This document shows, piece after piece, positions 36,956-47,215 of a DNA stretch of 64,000 nt (position 1 is its first letter; each line of letters opens with the position of its first letter). The stretch comes from Streptomyces sp. SAT1. Lineage in GTDB: Bacteria > Actinomycetota > Actinomycetes > Streptomycetales > Streptomycetaceae. The position numbers were made by a program, and so were the translations under genes. Below the pieces are notes generated by a model that made no database searches, was not told the origin of the DNA, and was given only the letters and a program-made list of their open reading frames with translations. The stretch is from contig NZ_CP015849.1 of NCBI RefSeq assembly GCF_001654495.1, positions 1,750,501 through 1,814,500 of the forward strand, given 5' to 3'.

Positions 36956-37008
36956 TCAGGCTGCCGACGCCTTGTTCGTGCGTTCGCTCAGGAACCCGTC
37001 AGGGCGCC

Positions 37009-38196
37009 TCAGTTGTCGTCCTCGTCGATCAGGAAGCCGCGCATCGGGGACGGGGCCTGGCCCATGGGGGACGGGCCCTGCGGCCGGACCGGTGCCATCG
37101 GCTGGGTCATCGCCGGGGACATCTGCTGCTGGCCGCCGTAGGACGGACCGGACGGGCCGGACGGACCGCCCATCGCGCCGTTGCCGCCGTAGGACGGAGC
37201 GCTCGCACCGGCCGGAGCCATGGAGGGCGCCGGGGACGGCGGCAGCGAAGCGGCCGCCGACGAGGTGCGCGGCGGGGCCAGCGAGTCGTCGGCCTGGGTC
37301 TCCAGCTGACGCAGCTGCGACTCCAGGTACGACTTCAGACGCGTACGGTACTCGCGCTCGAAGCCGCGCAGGTCCTCGACCTTGCGCTCCAGCGTGGCGC
37401 GGGCGGACTCCAGGGAGCCCATCGCGACGCGGTGCTTCTCCTGCGCGTCCCGCTCCAGCGCGTCGGCCTTGGCGCGGGCGTCGCGCTCCAGACCCTCGGC
37501 GCGCGAACGGGCCTCGCCGACGATCTTGTTGGCCTCGGAACGGGCCTCGGCGATCGCCTGGTCGGCGGTCTGCTGGGCCAGCGAGAGCACCCGCGCGGCG
37601 CTGTCGCCACCGGGACCCTGGCCCATCGGACCGGGACCGCCCATCGGGTTCGGACCGCCCATCGGGCCCGGACCCATCTGCCCCTGCATCGGACCGGGGC
37701 CCTGGCCCATCGGTCCGGGACCCTGACCCATCGGGCCGGGGCCCTGCGGGCCCTGTCCGCCGGGGCCGGCGGGCAGCTGCGGGGCACCGCTCGGCAGCTG
37801 GGGCGGACCACCCATGGGGCCACCCATCTGCTGCTGCGGCGGGCCCGATATGCCGGCGGGCACCGGAGCGCCGGGACCTCGCATGCCCTGCTGCGGCATC
37901 CCGCCCTGCTGGGGCATGCCCGGCCCCTGCTGCTGGTGCTGCTGGTGCTGCTGGTGCTGCGGGTGCTGCTGGTCCTGCTGCTGCTCCGGAGGCTTGCGCA
38001 TGTTCTGCTGGTTCTGCGCGGCGGCACGGGTGGCCGCGGCCAGCTTGGCGCGCAGGTCCTCGTTCTCACGGAGCAGACGGGTCAGCTCGGCCTCGACCTC
38101 GTCGAGGAAGGCATCGACCTCGTCCTCGTCATAGCCTTCTCGGAGGCGGACGGTCGTGAACTGCTTGTTCCGCACGTCCTCGGGGGTCAACGGCAT
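37009..38196 (-). CDS. divIVA: Polar growth determinant DivIVA (Wag31)
   Basis: DivIVA (395 aa) marks hyphal tips and organises apical wall growth. The N-terminal domain ([27 protein letters not shown] ... [12 protein letters not shown]) binds membrane. A long central linker (about 60-200) is rich in Gln, Gly, Pro and Met, with QHQQHQQ and repeated [10 protein letters not shown] units. The second coiled coil runs from about 205 to 300 ([22 protein letters not shown]). A second flexible region precedes the conserved tail GFLIDEDDN. Last gene of the division cluster, ATG 38196. Confidence 0.96.
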   Translation of the reverse strand: MPLTPEDVRNKQFTTVRLREGYDEDEVDAFLDEVEAELTRLLRENEDLRAKLAAATRAAAQNQQNMRKPPEQQQDQQHPQHQQHQQHQQQGPGMPQQGGMPQQGMRGPGAPVPAGISGPPQQQMGGPMGGPPQLPSGAPQLPAGPGGQGPQGPGPMGQGPGPMGQGPGPMQGQMGPGPMGGPNPMGGPGPMGQGPGGDSAARVLSLAQQTADQAIAEARSEANKIVGEARSRAEGLERDARAKADALERDAQEKHRVAMGSLESARATLERKVEDLRGFEREYRTRLKSYLESQLRQLETQADDSLAPPRTSSAAASLPPSPAPSMAPAGASAPSYGGNGAMGGPSGPSGPSYGGQQQMSPAMTQPMAPVRPQGPSPMGQAPSPMRGFLIDEDDN

Positions 38197-38248
38197 CTCT
38201 TCACCTCAACGTAGTCATCGGCAGTCGGCAAGACCGTATCGTCCACAC

Positions 38249-38539
38249 TCACGTCGCGAGGCTTCCCACGATGTAGATGAGGATGTAGACGATGATCATC
38301 AGAACGAAGAAGGACAGGTCGAGCGCCACGCCCCCGAGACGCAGCGGCGGGATGAACCGCCGCAGAAGCTTCAGCGGTGGATCGGTGACAGTGTAGGTGG
38401 CCTCCAGAACGACCACCATCGCCTTGCCGGGTTGCCACGAGCGGGCGAACTGGAACACATAATCCATGACCAATCGGAAGATCAGTACGATGAGGAACAC
38501 CATCAGCGCGATGTAGAGAACCTCCATGGCCACGCCCAT
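38249..38539 (-). CDS. YggT family membrane protein
   Basis: A 96-aa protein with two membrane helices (VLYIALMVFLIVLIFRLVMDYVF and LSFFVLMIIVYILIYIVGSL) flanking the family's central motif VTDPPLKLLRRFIPPLRLGGVALD. YggT proteins lie between sepF and divIVA in most Gram-positive division clusters and may act in division or osmotic balance; the function is unsettled. ATG 38539 or ATG 38527. Confidence 0.92.
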   Translation of the reverse strand: MGVAMEVLYIALMVFLIVLIFRLVMDYVFQFARSWQPGKAMVVVLEATYTVTDPPLKLLRRFIPPLRLGGVALDLSFFVLMIIVYILIYIVGSLAT

Positions 38540-38590
38540 GATCGGTGCTTCCCTCTCCCCTGTTCCGTGCCGGTTGTCCGGTGGTGCGTC

Positions 38591-39232
38591 TCAGCTCTGG
38601 TTGAAGAACCCGCCCTCTGCGATGCGGGCCTTGTCCTCCGCCGTGACATCGACGTTAGCAGGCGACAACAGAAACACCTTCTGTGTCACCCGCTCGATGC
38701 TGCCGTGGAGACCGAACACCAGACCGGCCGCAAAGTCGACAAGTCGCTTCGCGTCCGTGTCGTCCATCTCCGTCAGATTCATGATCACCGGAGTGCCTTC
38801 ACGGAAGTGTTCCCCGATGGTACGGGCCTCGTTGTAGGTCCGGGGGTGAAGTGTGGTGATGCGGTACGGCTCACGTTCCGACACGACCTTGGGCATGATC
38901 ACCGGTGCGTTCTTCTCCAGGCTCGCGCGTTCTTGTGTGATGGATGCCACGGGCGCGATACGCGCCGGACGAGGGGATTCCGCCGGGAGCGAAGCGGAAT
39001 GGGACACGGGTTCGCGGGGTGCCGGAGGCTGCATCACCCGTACCGGTTCGTCCCTTTGCTGCTGATGTGTACCGTGCGGCTGGTGCGACGGCTCGTGCCG
39101 CCTGCGGTCCCGCTCGGGCTCCGGGTCGAGTTCGGGTTCGAAGTCGTCATCGGGGTCGAAACCCCGGCCGTCGTACCCATCGTCCTCCACGAGGCCGAGG
39201 TAGACCGCCATCTTGCGCATCGCGCCGGCCAT
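38591..39232 (-). CDS. sepF: Cell division protein SepF
   Basis: SepF (213 aa) anchors FtsZ to the membrane in bacteria without FtsA. The N-terminal amphipathic helix [15 protein letters not shown] binds lipid. An acidic, Asp/Glu/Arg-rich linker (about 20-110) follows. The C-terminal SepF domain starts near [25 protein letters not shown] and holds [31 protein letters not shown] 39232 gives the usual length; the frame runs further upstream without family sequence. GGAGGA precedes it. Confidence 0.95.
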   Translation of the reverse strand: MAGAMRKMAVYLGLVEDDGYDGRGFDPDDDFEPELDPEPERDRRRHEPSHQPHGTHQQQRDEPVRVMQPPAPREPVSHSASLPAESPRPARIAPVASITQERASLEKNAPVIMPKVVSEREPYRITTLHPRTYNEARTIGEHFREGTPVIMNLTEMDDTDAKRLVDFAAGLVFGLHGSIERVTQKVFLLSPANVDVTAEDKARIAEGGFFNQS

Positions 39233-39359
39233 TCTCTGAGTCCTCCGCTCTGTGGTGGATCGACTGACGACCGCCAAGTCCCCGCGATCCACGAGGTCGT
39301 TGCGCCTTCTTCGGCGGTATTGACCATATTTTCTGCTGTGGTCCGACTTCTTGGCGACG

Positions 39360-40079
39360 TTACCCGAGGCCGGGGCGGACTCCGAGTACCGCGCTGCCGA
39401 CGCGCACATGTGTCGCTCCGGCGGCCACGGCCTGTTCGAGGTCCGCGCTCATCCCTGCCGAGACCATGGTGGCAGCAGGATGGTCCCGGCGCAGGGAGGT
39501 CGACAAATCCATGAGCCGCTCGAACGCCGCCTGTTGGCGGCCGGCGTACTCCCCGGTCAGCGGCGCGACGGTCATCAGGCCGCCGAGCCGCAGTCCCGGA
39601 GCGTTCGCGACGAGGTCCGCCAACTCCCCGACGCCGCCCGGCGCCACGCCGCCCCGCTCACCCCGCGCCTGCTCGCCCGCGTCCAGGGCGACCTGGATCA
39701 GGCACCCGAGTTCGCGGCCCGCGCGCACGGCCTCCCTGGAGAGCGCGGTGACCAGCCGGGCGCGGTCCACGGACTGCACGACGTCCGCGTACCCGACGAC
39801 GGATCGCACTTTGTTGGTCTGAAGTTGACCGACAAAATGCCAATTCAAGGGCAGATCCGCACATTCCGCGGCCTTCGGCGCCGCGTCCTGGTCCCGGTTC
39901 TCGGCGACCTGGCGCACTCCGAGGTCCGCCAGGATCCGCACGTCCGAGGCCGGGTAGGTCTTGGTGACCACGATGAGGGTCACGTCCTCGCGGGGGCGCC
40001 CGGCCGCGGCGCACGCGGCGGCGATGCGCCCCTCCACCTTCGCCAGATTCGCGGCGAGTTCGTCCTTACGTTCCGTCAT
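39360..40079 (-). CDS. PLP homeostasis protein YggS/YlmE
   Basis: A 239-aa, single-domain fold type III PLP protein. The Schiff-base Lys is K40 in [13 protein letters not shown], with [20 protein letters not shown] and the phosphate loop [29 protein letters not shown]. Family members (YggS, PLPBP) hold and deliver pyridoxal phosphate and have no known catalysis. It sits between ftsZ/pgeF and sepF, as in many Gram-positives. ATG 40079. Confidence 0.93.
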   Translation of the reverse strand: MTERKDELAANLAKVEGRIAAACAAAGRPREDVTLIVVTKTYPASDVRILADLGVRQVAENRDQDAAPKAAECADLPLNWHFVGQLQTNKVRSVVGYADVVQSVDRARLVTALSREAVRAGRELGCLIQVALDAGEQARGERGGVAPGGVGELADLVANAPGLRLGGLMTVAPLTGEYAGRQQAAFERLMDLSTSLRRDHPAATMVSAGMSADLEQAVAAGATHVRVGSAVLGVRPGLG

Positions 40080-40085
40080 GCCTCA

Positions 40086-40817
40086 TCAGTCCAGCCAGAC
40101 ATAGCCCGCGAGCCGACCGGTGGTGCGGTCGCGGCGGTACGAGAAGTGGTCGTCCGACTCCCGGGTGCAGACCGACGACCGCTCCCGGTCGCGCACTCCC
40201 AGGCGCTCGAGTTGTGCGTGCACTCCGGCGCTCACATCGAGCGCCGGCGTACCCCAGCTCGTCTCGGCGTACGCCGCCGGCTCGACGGCGCTCACCTCGG
40301 CGCGCATCGCCTCGGGCACCTCGTAGCACCGGCCGCACACGGCGGGTCCGGTGCGGGCGGTGATCCGGGCGGGGTCGGCGCCGAGTTCCACCATGGTCCG
40401 CACGGCGGCGGGCACCACCCCGGCCACCATGCCGGGCCGGCCCGCGTGGGCCGCGGCGGCGATCCCGGCGACCGGGTCGGCGAGCAGCACCGGGGTGCAG
40501 TCGGCGGTGAGCACGGCGAGGGCGAGTCCCCGGCGGGCGGTGACGAGCGCGTCGACGGACGGGATGTCCGCGCCGGGGTCCCAGGGGCCGTCCACGACCG
40601 CGACGTCGTCGCCGTGCACCTGGTTCATCCAGACCACGTCGGTCGCGTCGAGCCCGAGAGCGGCGGCGGCCCGTGCGCGGTTGGCCCGTACGGCACCGGG
40701 GTCGTCGCCGACGGCGCCGCCGAGGTTCAGCTCCTCGTACGGAACGGCGCTCACCCCGCCCCACCGGTCGGTGAAAGCGAAGTGCGCGCCGTTCACGGTG
40801 TCGCGCGGTCCTATCAC
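40086..40817 (-). CDS. pgeF: Laccase-domain purine/peptidoglycan editing protein (YlmD/PgeF)
   Basis: A 243-aa member of the YfiH/YlmD (DUF152, Cu-oxidase_4) family. Metal or active-site residues are visible: MNQVHGDDV (His), [12 protein letters not shown] (Cys) and [15 protein letters not shown] (His). Members have been described as peptidoglycan-editing factors and as purine nucleoside phosphorylases. GTG 40817 overlaps the ftsZ stop (GTGA), so it is coupled to ftsZ translation. Confidence 0.9.
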   Translation of the reverse strand: MIGPRDTVNGAHFAFTDRWGGVSAVPYEELNLGGAVGDDPGAVRANRARAAAALGLDATDVVWMNQVHGDDVAVVDGPWDPGADIPSVDALVTARRGLALAVLTADCTPVLLADPVAGIAAAAHAGRPGMVAGVVPAAVRTMVELGADPARITARTGPAVCGRCYEVPEAMRAEVSAVEPAAYAETSWGTPALDVSAGVHAQLERLGVRDRERSSVCTRESDDHFSYRRDRTTGRLAGYVWLD

Positions 40818-42025
40818 TTCAGGAAGTCCGGGACGTCCAGTTCCTCGGCCGCGCTGTCGGTGTAGGTGCGCGGCGCCGGCGGGGCGGGCGGAGCGGTGGT
40901 GAGGTCGCTCAGCGGTTCGGGCGCGACCGGCTCCGGCTCCTCCTTGGGCGTCACGCTGCCCAGCGAGCCGAAGGTCGGACGGCTCTCGGACTGCCGTACC
41001 GGAGCGGGCTCCTCGCGGCGGGGCGCGGACGACGAGGAGGAGGCCGAGCCGAGGACGTTCTCCCGGCGGGCCGGGGGCTGGCCGCCGTCGAAGCCGGCCG
41101 CGATCACGGTGACCCGCACCTCGTCGCCGAGGGCGTCGTCGATGACCGCTCCGAAGATGATGTTGGCCTCGGGGTGGGCGGCCTCGCTGACCAGCTGGGC
41201 GGCCTCGTTGATCTCGAACAGGCCGAGGTCGGAGCCGCCGGAGATGGAGAGCAGGACGCCGCGGGCGCCGTCGATGGAGGCTTCCAGCAGCGGGGAGGAG
41301 ATCGCCATCTCGGCGGCGGCCACCGCGCGGTCGTCGCCGCGGGCCGAGCCGATGCCCATGAGCGCCGAACCGGCCTCGGACATGACCGACTTGACGTCGG
41401 CGAAGTCCAGGTTGATCAGGCCGGGGGTGGTGATCAGGTCGGTGATGCCCTGCACACCGGACAGCAGCACCTGGTCCGCGGACTTGAACGCGTCGAGCAC
41501 GCTGACCTGGCGGTCCGAGATGGACAGCAGCCGGTCGTTGGGGATGACGATGAGGGTGTCGACCTCTTCGCGGAGTTCGGCGATGCCGTCCTCGGCCTGG
41601 TTGGCGCGGCGCCGTCCCTCGAAGGTGAACGGGCGCGTGACCACGCCGATGGTGAGGGCGCCCAGGGAGCGCGCGATGTTGGCCACGACGGGCGCGCCGC
41701 CGGTGCCGGTGCCGCCGCCTTCACCGGCCGTCACGAAGACCATGTCGGCCCCCTTGAGGACCTCTTCGATCTCCTCGCGGTGGTCCTCGGCGGCCTTGCG
41801 GCCGACGGCCGGGTTGGCCCCGGCGCCCAGTCCGCGGGTCAGTTCGCGGCCGACGTCCAGCTTGACGTCGGCGTCGCTCATCAACAGCGCCTGTGCGTCG
41901 GTGTTGATGGCGATGAACTCGACGCCCTTGAGACCGACTTCGATCATCCGGTTGATGGCATTGACACCACCGCCGCCGACACCGATGACCTTGATGACTG
42001 CGAGGTAGTTCTGCGGTGCTGCCAC
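40814..42025 (-). CDS. ftsZ: Cell division GTPase FtsZ
   Basis: FtsZ (403 aa) polymerises into the Z ring and, in streptomycetes, into ladders during spore septation. The tubulin signature [10 protein letters not shown], the [15 protein letters not shown] loop and the T7 region ([11 protein letters not shown]) are intact. After residue ~318 comes a Ser/Pro/Glu-rich linker, and the tail DVPDFLK is the SepF/FtsW-binding peptide. GTG 42025 is preceded by GAGAGG. A 278-bp leader region gives it its own control besides read-through from ftsQ. Confidence 0.97.
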   Translation of the reverse strand: MAAPQNYLAVIKVIGVGGGGVNAINRMIEVGLKGVEFIAINTDAQALLMSDADVKLDVGRELTRGLGAGANPAVGRKAAEDHREEIEEVLKGADMVFVTAGEGGGTGTGGAPVVANIARSLGALTIGVVTRPFTFEGRRRANQAEDGIAELREEVDTLIVIPNDRLLSISDRQVSVLDAFKSADQVLLSGVQGITDLITTPGLINLDFADVKSVMSEAGSALMGIGSARGDDRAVAAAEMAISSPLLEASIDGARGVLLSISGGSDLGLFEINEAAQLVSEAAHPEANIIFGAVIDDALGDEVRVTVIAAGFDGGQPPARRENVLGSASSSSSAPRREEPAPVRQSESRPTFGSLGSVTPKEEPEPVAPEPLSDLTTAPPAPPAPRTYTDSAAEELDVPDFLK

Positions 42026-42303
42026 GTCGAAGGCCTCTCGCCTCGAATTACGTCGCCGTCGTTGCGCGCTGTCCGCGCCGCGACGGCTGATGCCGAATGG
42101 GACGGTCCGTAACGCCGACCCGAACCCTAACCCTGAAGTTTAGGGTTACCAGTGTGCCTGTTCCTTGAAGTCTTCTGAACAGGACACTAAGTCGACAAGT
42201 GGCGCCCGTTCAACGAACACGCCGAACCTCCCGTTTTTCTTTTCACCCTATGTGATCAGGCATAGCGGTGCCCAACCAGGGTGCTGGCCTGCACGTATAC
42301 CCG
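42026..42303 (-). promoter_or_regulatory. ftsZ promoter and leader region
   Basis: 278 bp between ftsQ and ftsZ, AT-richer than its surroundings. On the minus strand TTGAAC (42213-42208), an 18-bp spacer and TAGTGT (42189-42184) make a good vegetative promoter. Downstream, 42123-42148 holds AACCCTAACCCT followed by TTAGGGTTA, able to form a small hairpin (TAACCCT/AGGGTTA, 7-nt loop). Streptomycete ftsZ is known to have several promoters here, one boosted in sporulation; which of these matches cannot be told. Confidence 0.6.
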
Positions 42304-43101
42304 TCAACTCCCGGATGACGCCGGGGCGATGGGGACACTCACGTCGAAGTGCCGGGCGTCGGGGGTGGCTTTCAGCAGCGCGGTGAGCACCCGGGCCTTC
42401 GCGGCACTGCCCTCCCCGCTGCCCCAGGACACGGTGCGGCCGCCGCTCAGCTCCAGCGAGATGTCGTCGTAGGTACGGACCTTGACGGCGCGGGTCGTGC
42501 GGGCCACCGCGGCCGGGATGCGGCCGGCCACCGTGACGGCCTCGCGCACCAGGCGCGCCTCGTCGAAACGGCGCAGACTCGCCGCCGTGGCGGCGGTGCG
42601 GGAAAGCGACAATTCCAGGACGGGAACGCCTTTCGGCGCCTGCGAAACCGTGGCGAAACGGACGCCGGAGGCGTCCACTTCGACGAACTTTCCGCCCTTT
42701 TCCTCCACCATGACCGCGGTGCGCTCGACGACTTTCAGCTCGATTCCGTGCGGCCACGAGCGCACCACGGCGACCGAGTCGACGCGGGGCAGCCGGTGGC
42801 GCAGCCGGGCGGCGACGGCGCCGGTGTCCACGGAGACCAGCGGGTCGCCCACCGGCACCGCGGCGGCCGAGCGCACCTGCGCGGCGGTCAACACCCTTGT
42901 CCCGAAGACCGAGACGCGCTCCACCCGGGTCCACGAGGAGCCGTAGAGGACCCAGAGGGTGCCGCCGCCGAGCAGGAGCACGGCCACGGCCGCCAGGACG
43001 AGCGCGCGAAGGGGCAGCCGCCGCAACCGGCGGATCAGGGGCGGGCCGGACGGCGACTCCCGCCGGCGTTCACCGCGTTCCTCGGAAGTCGCTCCGGCCA
43101 C
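42304..43101 (-). CDS. ftsQ: Cell division protein FtsQ (DivIB)
   Basis: FtsQ (265 aa) is a bitopic divisome protein bridging early and late components. A basic cytoplasmic start (~30 residues) leads to one helix (ALVLAAVAVLLLGGGTLWVLY), then the POTRA domain (RVERVSVFGTRVLTAAQVRSAAAV) and the beta domain with LPRVDSVAVVRSWPHGIELKVVER. The extracytoplasmic part is complete. GTG 43101, 28 bp after murG. Confidence 0.95.
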   Translation of the reverse strand: MAGATSEERGERRRESPSGPPLIRRLRRLPLRALVLAAVAVLLLGGGTLWVLYGSSWTRVERVSVFGTRVLTAAQVRSAAAVPVGDPLVSVDTGAVAARLRHRLPRVDSVAVVRSWPHGIELKVVERTAVMVEEKGGKFVEVDASGVRFATVSQAPKGVPVLELSLSRTAATAASLRRFDEARLVREAVTVAGRIPAAVARTTRAVKVRTYDDISLELSGGRTVSWGSGEGSAAKARVLTALLKATPDARHFDVSVPIAPASSGS

Positions 43102-43129
43102 GCTGTCGATCCCCTTCGTTCATATGGTC

Positions 43130-44218
43130 CTAACGGCGCGAGGCGATGGCCTCGTACACCATGCCGACGAGCAGTTCGTCGGCGTCGCGCCGGCCGAACT
43201 CACCGGCGGCGCGGGACATCTGGTACAGCCGGTGCGGATCGGCGAGCACGGGCAGCACCTGCTGCTGCACCCACTCCGGGGTGAGGTCCGCGTCGTCGAC
43301 CAGCAGTCCGCCGCCCGCCTTGACCACCGGCTGGGCGTTCAGCCGCTGTTCGCCGTTGCCGATGGGCAGCGGGACATAGGCGGCCGGCAGTCCGACGGCG
43401 GAGAGTTCGGCGACGGTCATCGCGCCGGCGCGGCAGAGCATCATGTCGGCGGCGGCGTACGCGAGGTCCATCCGGTCCAGATAACTTACCGGGATATAGG
43501 GGGGCATACCCGGCATCTGGTGCACGCGTGGCAGTTCGTTCTTCGGGCCGACCGCGTGCAGGATCTGGATGCCCGCCTGCTGGAGCCAGGGAGCGACCTG
43601 CTGGACCACCTCGTTGAGCCGGCGGGCGCCCTGCGAGCCGCCGGTGACCAGCAGCGTGGGCAGGTTGGGGTCGAGTCCGAACATCGCGCGCGCCTCCGGC
43701 CGCGCGGCCGCCCGGTCCAGCGTGGCGATGGCCCGGCGCAGCGGGATGCCGATGTAGCGGGCACCGCGCAGCTTGCTGTCCGGGGTGGAGACGGCGACCT
43801 GGGCCGCGTAGCGCGAACCGATCTTGTTGGCCAGGCCGGGGCGGGCGTTGGCCTCGTGGATCACGATGGGCACACCGAGCCGCTTGGCGGCCAGATAGCC
43901 GGGCAGGGCGACATAGCCGCCGAAGCCCACCACGGCGTCGGCCTTGGTGCGTTCCAGGATCTGCTCGGCCGCTTTGATCGTGCCGCGCAGCCGGCCCGGG
44001 ACGGTGATCAGCTCGGGCGTGGGCTTGCGCGGCAGCGGTACCGCCGGGATCAGCGCCAGCTCGTAACCGCGCTCCGGCACGAGCCGGGTCTCCAGGCCCC
44101 GCTCCGTGCCCAGGGCCGTGATCCCCACGGTCGGGTCCTGCCTGCGCAGGGCGTCCGCGAGGGCGAGCGCGGGCTCGATGTGGCCCGCGGTACCTCCGCC
44201 GGCGAGTACGACATGCAC
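43130..44218 (-). CDS. murG: UDP-GlcNAc:lipid I transferase MurG
   Basis: MurG (362 aa) adds GlcNAc to lipid I to give lipid II at the inner membrane face. The glycine-rich loops [16 protein letters not shown] (N-domain) and [13 protein letters not shown] (C-domain) and the donor-site segment [24 protein letters not shown] are present. GTG 44218 starts 6 bp after ftsW. A short run of uncommon codons (TAT, GTA, AGT, TAT) encodes YIPVSY around 43480-43500; its meaning is unknown. Confidence 0.96.
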   Translation of the reverse strand: MHVVLAGGGTAGHIEPALALADALRRQDPTVGITALGTERGLETRLVPERGYELALIPAVPLPRKPTPELITVPGRLRGTIKAAEQILERTKADAVVGFGGYVALPGYLAAKRLGVPIVIHEANARPGLANKIGSRYAAQVAVSTPDSKLRGARYIGIPLRRAIATLDRAAARPEARAMFGLDPNLPTLLVTGGSQGARRLNEVVQQVAPWLQQAGIQILHAVGPKNELPRVHQMPGMPPYIPVSYLDRMDLAYAAADMMLCRAGAMTVAELSAVGLPAAYVPLPIGNGEQRLNAQPVVKAGGGLLVDDADLTPEWVQQQVLPVLADPHRLYQMSRAAGEFGRRDADELLVGMVYEAIASRR

Positions 44219-44224
44219 CGAAAT

Positions 44225-45703
44225 TCACCGCTCTCCGGACGAACGCGCCGCCGAGGCGCGCCGTCGCATCGTGTTCCATCTCCGAGGCCCCTGGCCGGAA
44301 CCCTGACCCGATCCTGCACCGGATCCCCGGTCCGAGCCGCGGCCGAAGCCCCCGACGGCCTCCCGTCCGGGATTCCGGCCGGGGGTCCGCGCGGCCCTCC
44401 GGCCGGCTGAGCGGCCGGCCGCGGAGCCTCCTGCCCGCTTTCTACCAAAGCGAGGTTGCCGCATGGCAAGCGCCGCCCGCGCAGCGGGTTCGTCTCGCGC
44501 GAAGGCGATCAGCAGCCCGATGGCGAACATGGTCGGCAGCAGGGCGGATCCTCCGTAGGAGAACAGCGGGAGCGGGACACCGGCGATCGGCAGCAGACCG
44601 AGCACCGCACCGACGTTGATCACCGCCTGCGCGATGATCCAGGTGGTCACGCCTCCCGCGGCATACCTGACGAAGGGTTCCTCCGTGCGTCCGGCCACGC
44701 GGATGCCCGCATAGCCTAGAGCCGCGAACAGGGCGAGCACCGACAGAGTGCCCGCGAGACCCAGTTCCTCACCGGTCACGGCGAAGATGAAGTCGGTGTG
44801 GGCTTCGGGAAGTTGACCCCATTTCTCCACACTCGCCCCGAGTCCGGAACCGAAGAATCCGCCGGAGGCCAGGGCGTAGATGCCGTGCACCGCCTGCCAG
44901 CACTTGGTCACGTCGGTGGAGCCGACGCAGGCGAACCGGTCCAGGCGGTTGGGGCTGGTCTTGATGAGGACCAGACCGATCAGGCCGGCGACCGACAGCA
45001 CGCCGACGAACAGCCGGGTGGGCGCGCCCGCCAGCCACAGCAGGCCGAACAGGATGGCGGTGAGGATGATCGCGGTGCCCATGTCGCCGCCGAGCATGAT
45101 CAGTCCGAGCAGCATGAAGGCGACCGGGACGAGCGGCACCAGCATGTGCTTCCACTGGGTGAGCAGCCGCTTCTCCTGCTTGCGCGCGATGAGGTCGGCG
45201 GCCCAGAGCACCAGCGCCAGCTTGCCGATCTCGCTGGGCTGGATCTGGAAGGAGCCGCCCAGCGAGATCCAGTTCTGGTTGCCGTTGACCGACATCCCTA
45301 TCCCCGGCACCTGCACCAGCGCCATCAGGAACACCGCGCCCGCCAGGATCGGGTAGGCCAGCGCCCGGTGCAGCTTCACCGGCATCCGGGCGGCGGCCAG
45401 CAGCAGTCCGGCGCCGATCACGGCGGCCAGGAGCTGCTTGCGGAAGAAGTACGAACCGGGCAGCGCCATCTGGAGCGCGGTGACCTGGGAGGCCGAGTAG
45501 ACCATCACCAGGCCCAGCACGGTGATCAGCGCGCTGCCGCCGAGGATCAGGTAGTACGCGGTGAGCGGCCGGTCCCAGGCCTTGCGGGCGCGGGTGACGA
45601 GGGTGCGTACGGCGTTGTCGCGCGGGCCGCGGGCCGCGGCGGGCCCGCGGCCGGGTCGCCGCACGGGCGGGCGGCCCTGGCGGCTGCCGGGGCTACCGGG
45701 CAT
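44225..45703 (-). CDS. ftsW: Septal peptidoglycan polymerase FtsW (SEDS)
   Basis: FtsW (492 aa) is the SEDS glycosyltransferase working with FtsI at the septum. About ten membrane helices span residues 45-420, with the SEDS motifs NQNWISLGGSFQIQPSEIGKLALVLWAAD and HTDFIFAVTGEELGL and PLFSYGGSALLPTM. Both ends are extended: an Arg/Pro-rich N-terminus and a Gly/Arg-rich tail (~90 residues) with GRGSDRGSGAGSG repeats. ATG 45703, 96 bp after murD. Confidence 0.95.
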   Translation of the reverse strand: MPGSPGSRQGRPPVRRPGRGPAAARGPRDNAVRTLVTRARKAWDRPLTAYYLILGGSALITVLGLVMVYSASQVTALQMALPGSYFFRKQLLAAVIGAGLLLAAARMPVKLHRALAYPILAGAVFLMALVQVPGIGMSVNGNQNWISLGGSFQIQPSEIGKLALVLWAADLIARKQEKRLLTQWKHMLVPLVPVAFMLLGLIMLGGDMGTAIILTAILFGLLWLAGAPTRLFVGVLSVAGLIGLVLIKTSPNRLDRFACVGSTDVTKCWQAVHGIYALASGGFFGSGLGASVEKWGQLPEAHTDFIFAVTGEELGLAGTLSVLALFAALGYAGIRVAGRTEEPFVRYAAGGVTTWIIAQAVINVGAVLGLLPIAGVPLPLFSYGGSALLPTMFAIGLLIAFARDEPAARAALAMRQPRFGRKRAGGSAAGRSAGRRAARTPGRNPGREAVGGFGRGSDRGSGAGSGQGSGQGPRRWNTMRRRASAARSSGER

Positions 45704-45799
45704 CTCCGCCTCCGCGGTACGTCGGCGGCGTACGCCTGGCTCGGCTCGCGGGTCCCACGCGTCCCTCCCAAGGTCGCCCGGCGGCGGGGGCGGCCGGGG

Positions 45800-47215
45800 T
45801 CAGCGGGTGCCGAGTTCGCGAACGGCCTCCGCGAACGCGTCGCCGCGCTGGTTGTAGTTGGTGAACATGTCCATGGAGGCACAGGCCGGGGCGAGGAGCA
45901 CCGTGTCGCCCGTGGCGGCCAGCCGCCGCGCCTCCCGGACCGCCTGGAGCATGGCCCCAGTGTCGGTCCGGTCGAGGTCGACGACGGGGACTTCGGGGGC
46001 GTGTCGCGCCAGGGCCTCGCGGATCAGCGCGCGATCGGCGCCGATGAGGACGGCGCCGCGCAGCCGCTTCGCCGAGCGGGCGACCAGCTCGTCGAAGTCC
46101 GCGCCCTTCGCCAGACCGCCCGCAATCCATACGATCGACTCATATGCTCCCAACGACGCCTCGGCCGCGTGGGTGTTGGTGGCCTTGGAGTCGTCGATGT
46201 AGGCGACGCCGTCCACGTCGGCCACGTGCGCGATGCGGTGCGCGTCCGGGGTGAAGGCCCGCAGGCCGTCCCGCACGGCCGTGGCGGGCACGCCGAAGGC
46301 GCGCGCGAGGGCCGCGGCGGCAAGGGCGTTGGCGATGTTGTGCGGGGCGGGCGGGCGGACGTCGGAGACCTCGGCCAGCTCCTGGGCGTTCTTGTGCCGG
46401 TTCTCGACGAAGGCCCGGTCGACCAGGATGCCCTCCACCACGCCGAGTTGGGAGGGCGCCGGGGTGCCGAGGGTGAACCCGACGGCCCGGCAGCCCTCTT
46501 CGACGTCGGCCGCGCGCACCAGGTCCTCGGTGGCCGGGTCGGCCGCGTTGTAGACGCAGGCCACCTGGTTGCCCTCGTAGACGCGGCCCTTGTCGGCGGC
46601 GTACGCCTCCATGGAGCCGTGCCAGTCGAGGTGGTCCGGGGCGAGGTTGAGGACGGCGGCGGAGTGGGCGCGCAGCGAGGGCGCCCAGTGCAGCTGGTAG
46701 CTGGAGAGTTCGACGGCGAGCACGTCGTGGCGCTCCTCGCCGAGGACGGCGTCCAGCAGCGAGACGCCGATGTTGCCCACGGCCGCCGTGCGCAGGCCCG
46801 CCGCCGTCAGGATGGAGGCGAGCATCTGCACGGTGGTGGTCTTGCCGTTGGTGCCGGTGACGGCCAGCCAGGGGGCCGGCTCGCGGCCGTCCAGACCGCG
46901 CAGCCGCCAGGCGAGTTCGACGTCCCCCCAGACCGGGACGCCCGCCCGGTCCGCCGCCAGGAACAGCGGCTTGTCCGGCCTCCAGCCGGGCGTGGTGACG
47001 ATCAGCTCGGTGCCTTCGGGCAGGGTGTCGCCGTCGCCGAGGCGTACGGTGACGCCCAGGGTGCGCAGTTCGGCCGCCTGCGCACGGGCCCGTTCGTCGT
47101 CGCCGTCGTTGACGACGGTGACGTGCGCGCCGAGGCCGTGCAGGACCTTGGCCGCCGGGATCCCGGAGACGCCGAGTCCGGCGACGGTGACGTTCTTCCC
47201 CTGCCAGTCGGTCAC
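45800..47215 (-). CDS. murD: UDP-MurNAc-L-alanine:D-glutamate ligase
   Basis: MurD (471 aa) adds D-Glu to UDP-MurNAc-L-Ala in the cytoplasm. The N-terminal Rossmann domain starts VTVAGLGVSGIPAAKVL, the ATP loop is VTGTNGKTTTVQM, and PHNIANALAAAALA and YIDDSKATNTHAAEASL are family motifs. GTG 47215 overlaps the mraY stop (GTGA); an in-frame ATG at 47230 inside mraY is possible. Confidence 0.96.
   Translation of the reverse strand: MTDWQGKNVTVAGLGVSGIPAAKVLHGLGAHVTVVNDGDDERARAQAAELRTLGVTVRLGDGDTLPEGTELIVTTPGWRPDKPLFLAADRAGVPVWGDVELAWRLRGLDGREPAPWLAVTGTNGKTTTVQMLASILTAAGLRTAAVGNIGVSLLDAVLGEERHDVLAVELSSYQLHWAPSLRAHSAAVLNLAPDHLDWHGSMEAYAADKGRVYEGNQVACVYNAADPATEDLVRAADVEEGCRAVGFTLGTPAPSQLGVVEGILVDRAFVENRHKNAQELAEVSDVRPPAPHNIANALAAAALARAFGVPATAVRDGLRAFTPDAHRIAHVADVDGVAYIDDSKATNTHAAEASLGAYESIVWIAGGLAKGADFDELVARSAKRLRGAVLIGADRALIREALARHAPEVPVVDLDRTDTGAMLQAVREARRLAATGDTVLLAPACASMDMFTNYNQRGDAFAEAVRELGTR

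Noticed and set aside
42123..42148. TTAGGG-like words as a telomere or terminal repeat
   Set aside because: Only two copies in a leader deep inside a core gene cluster; Streptomyces telomeres are palindrome arrays of different sequence.
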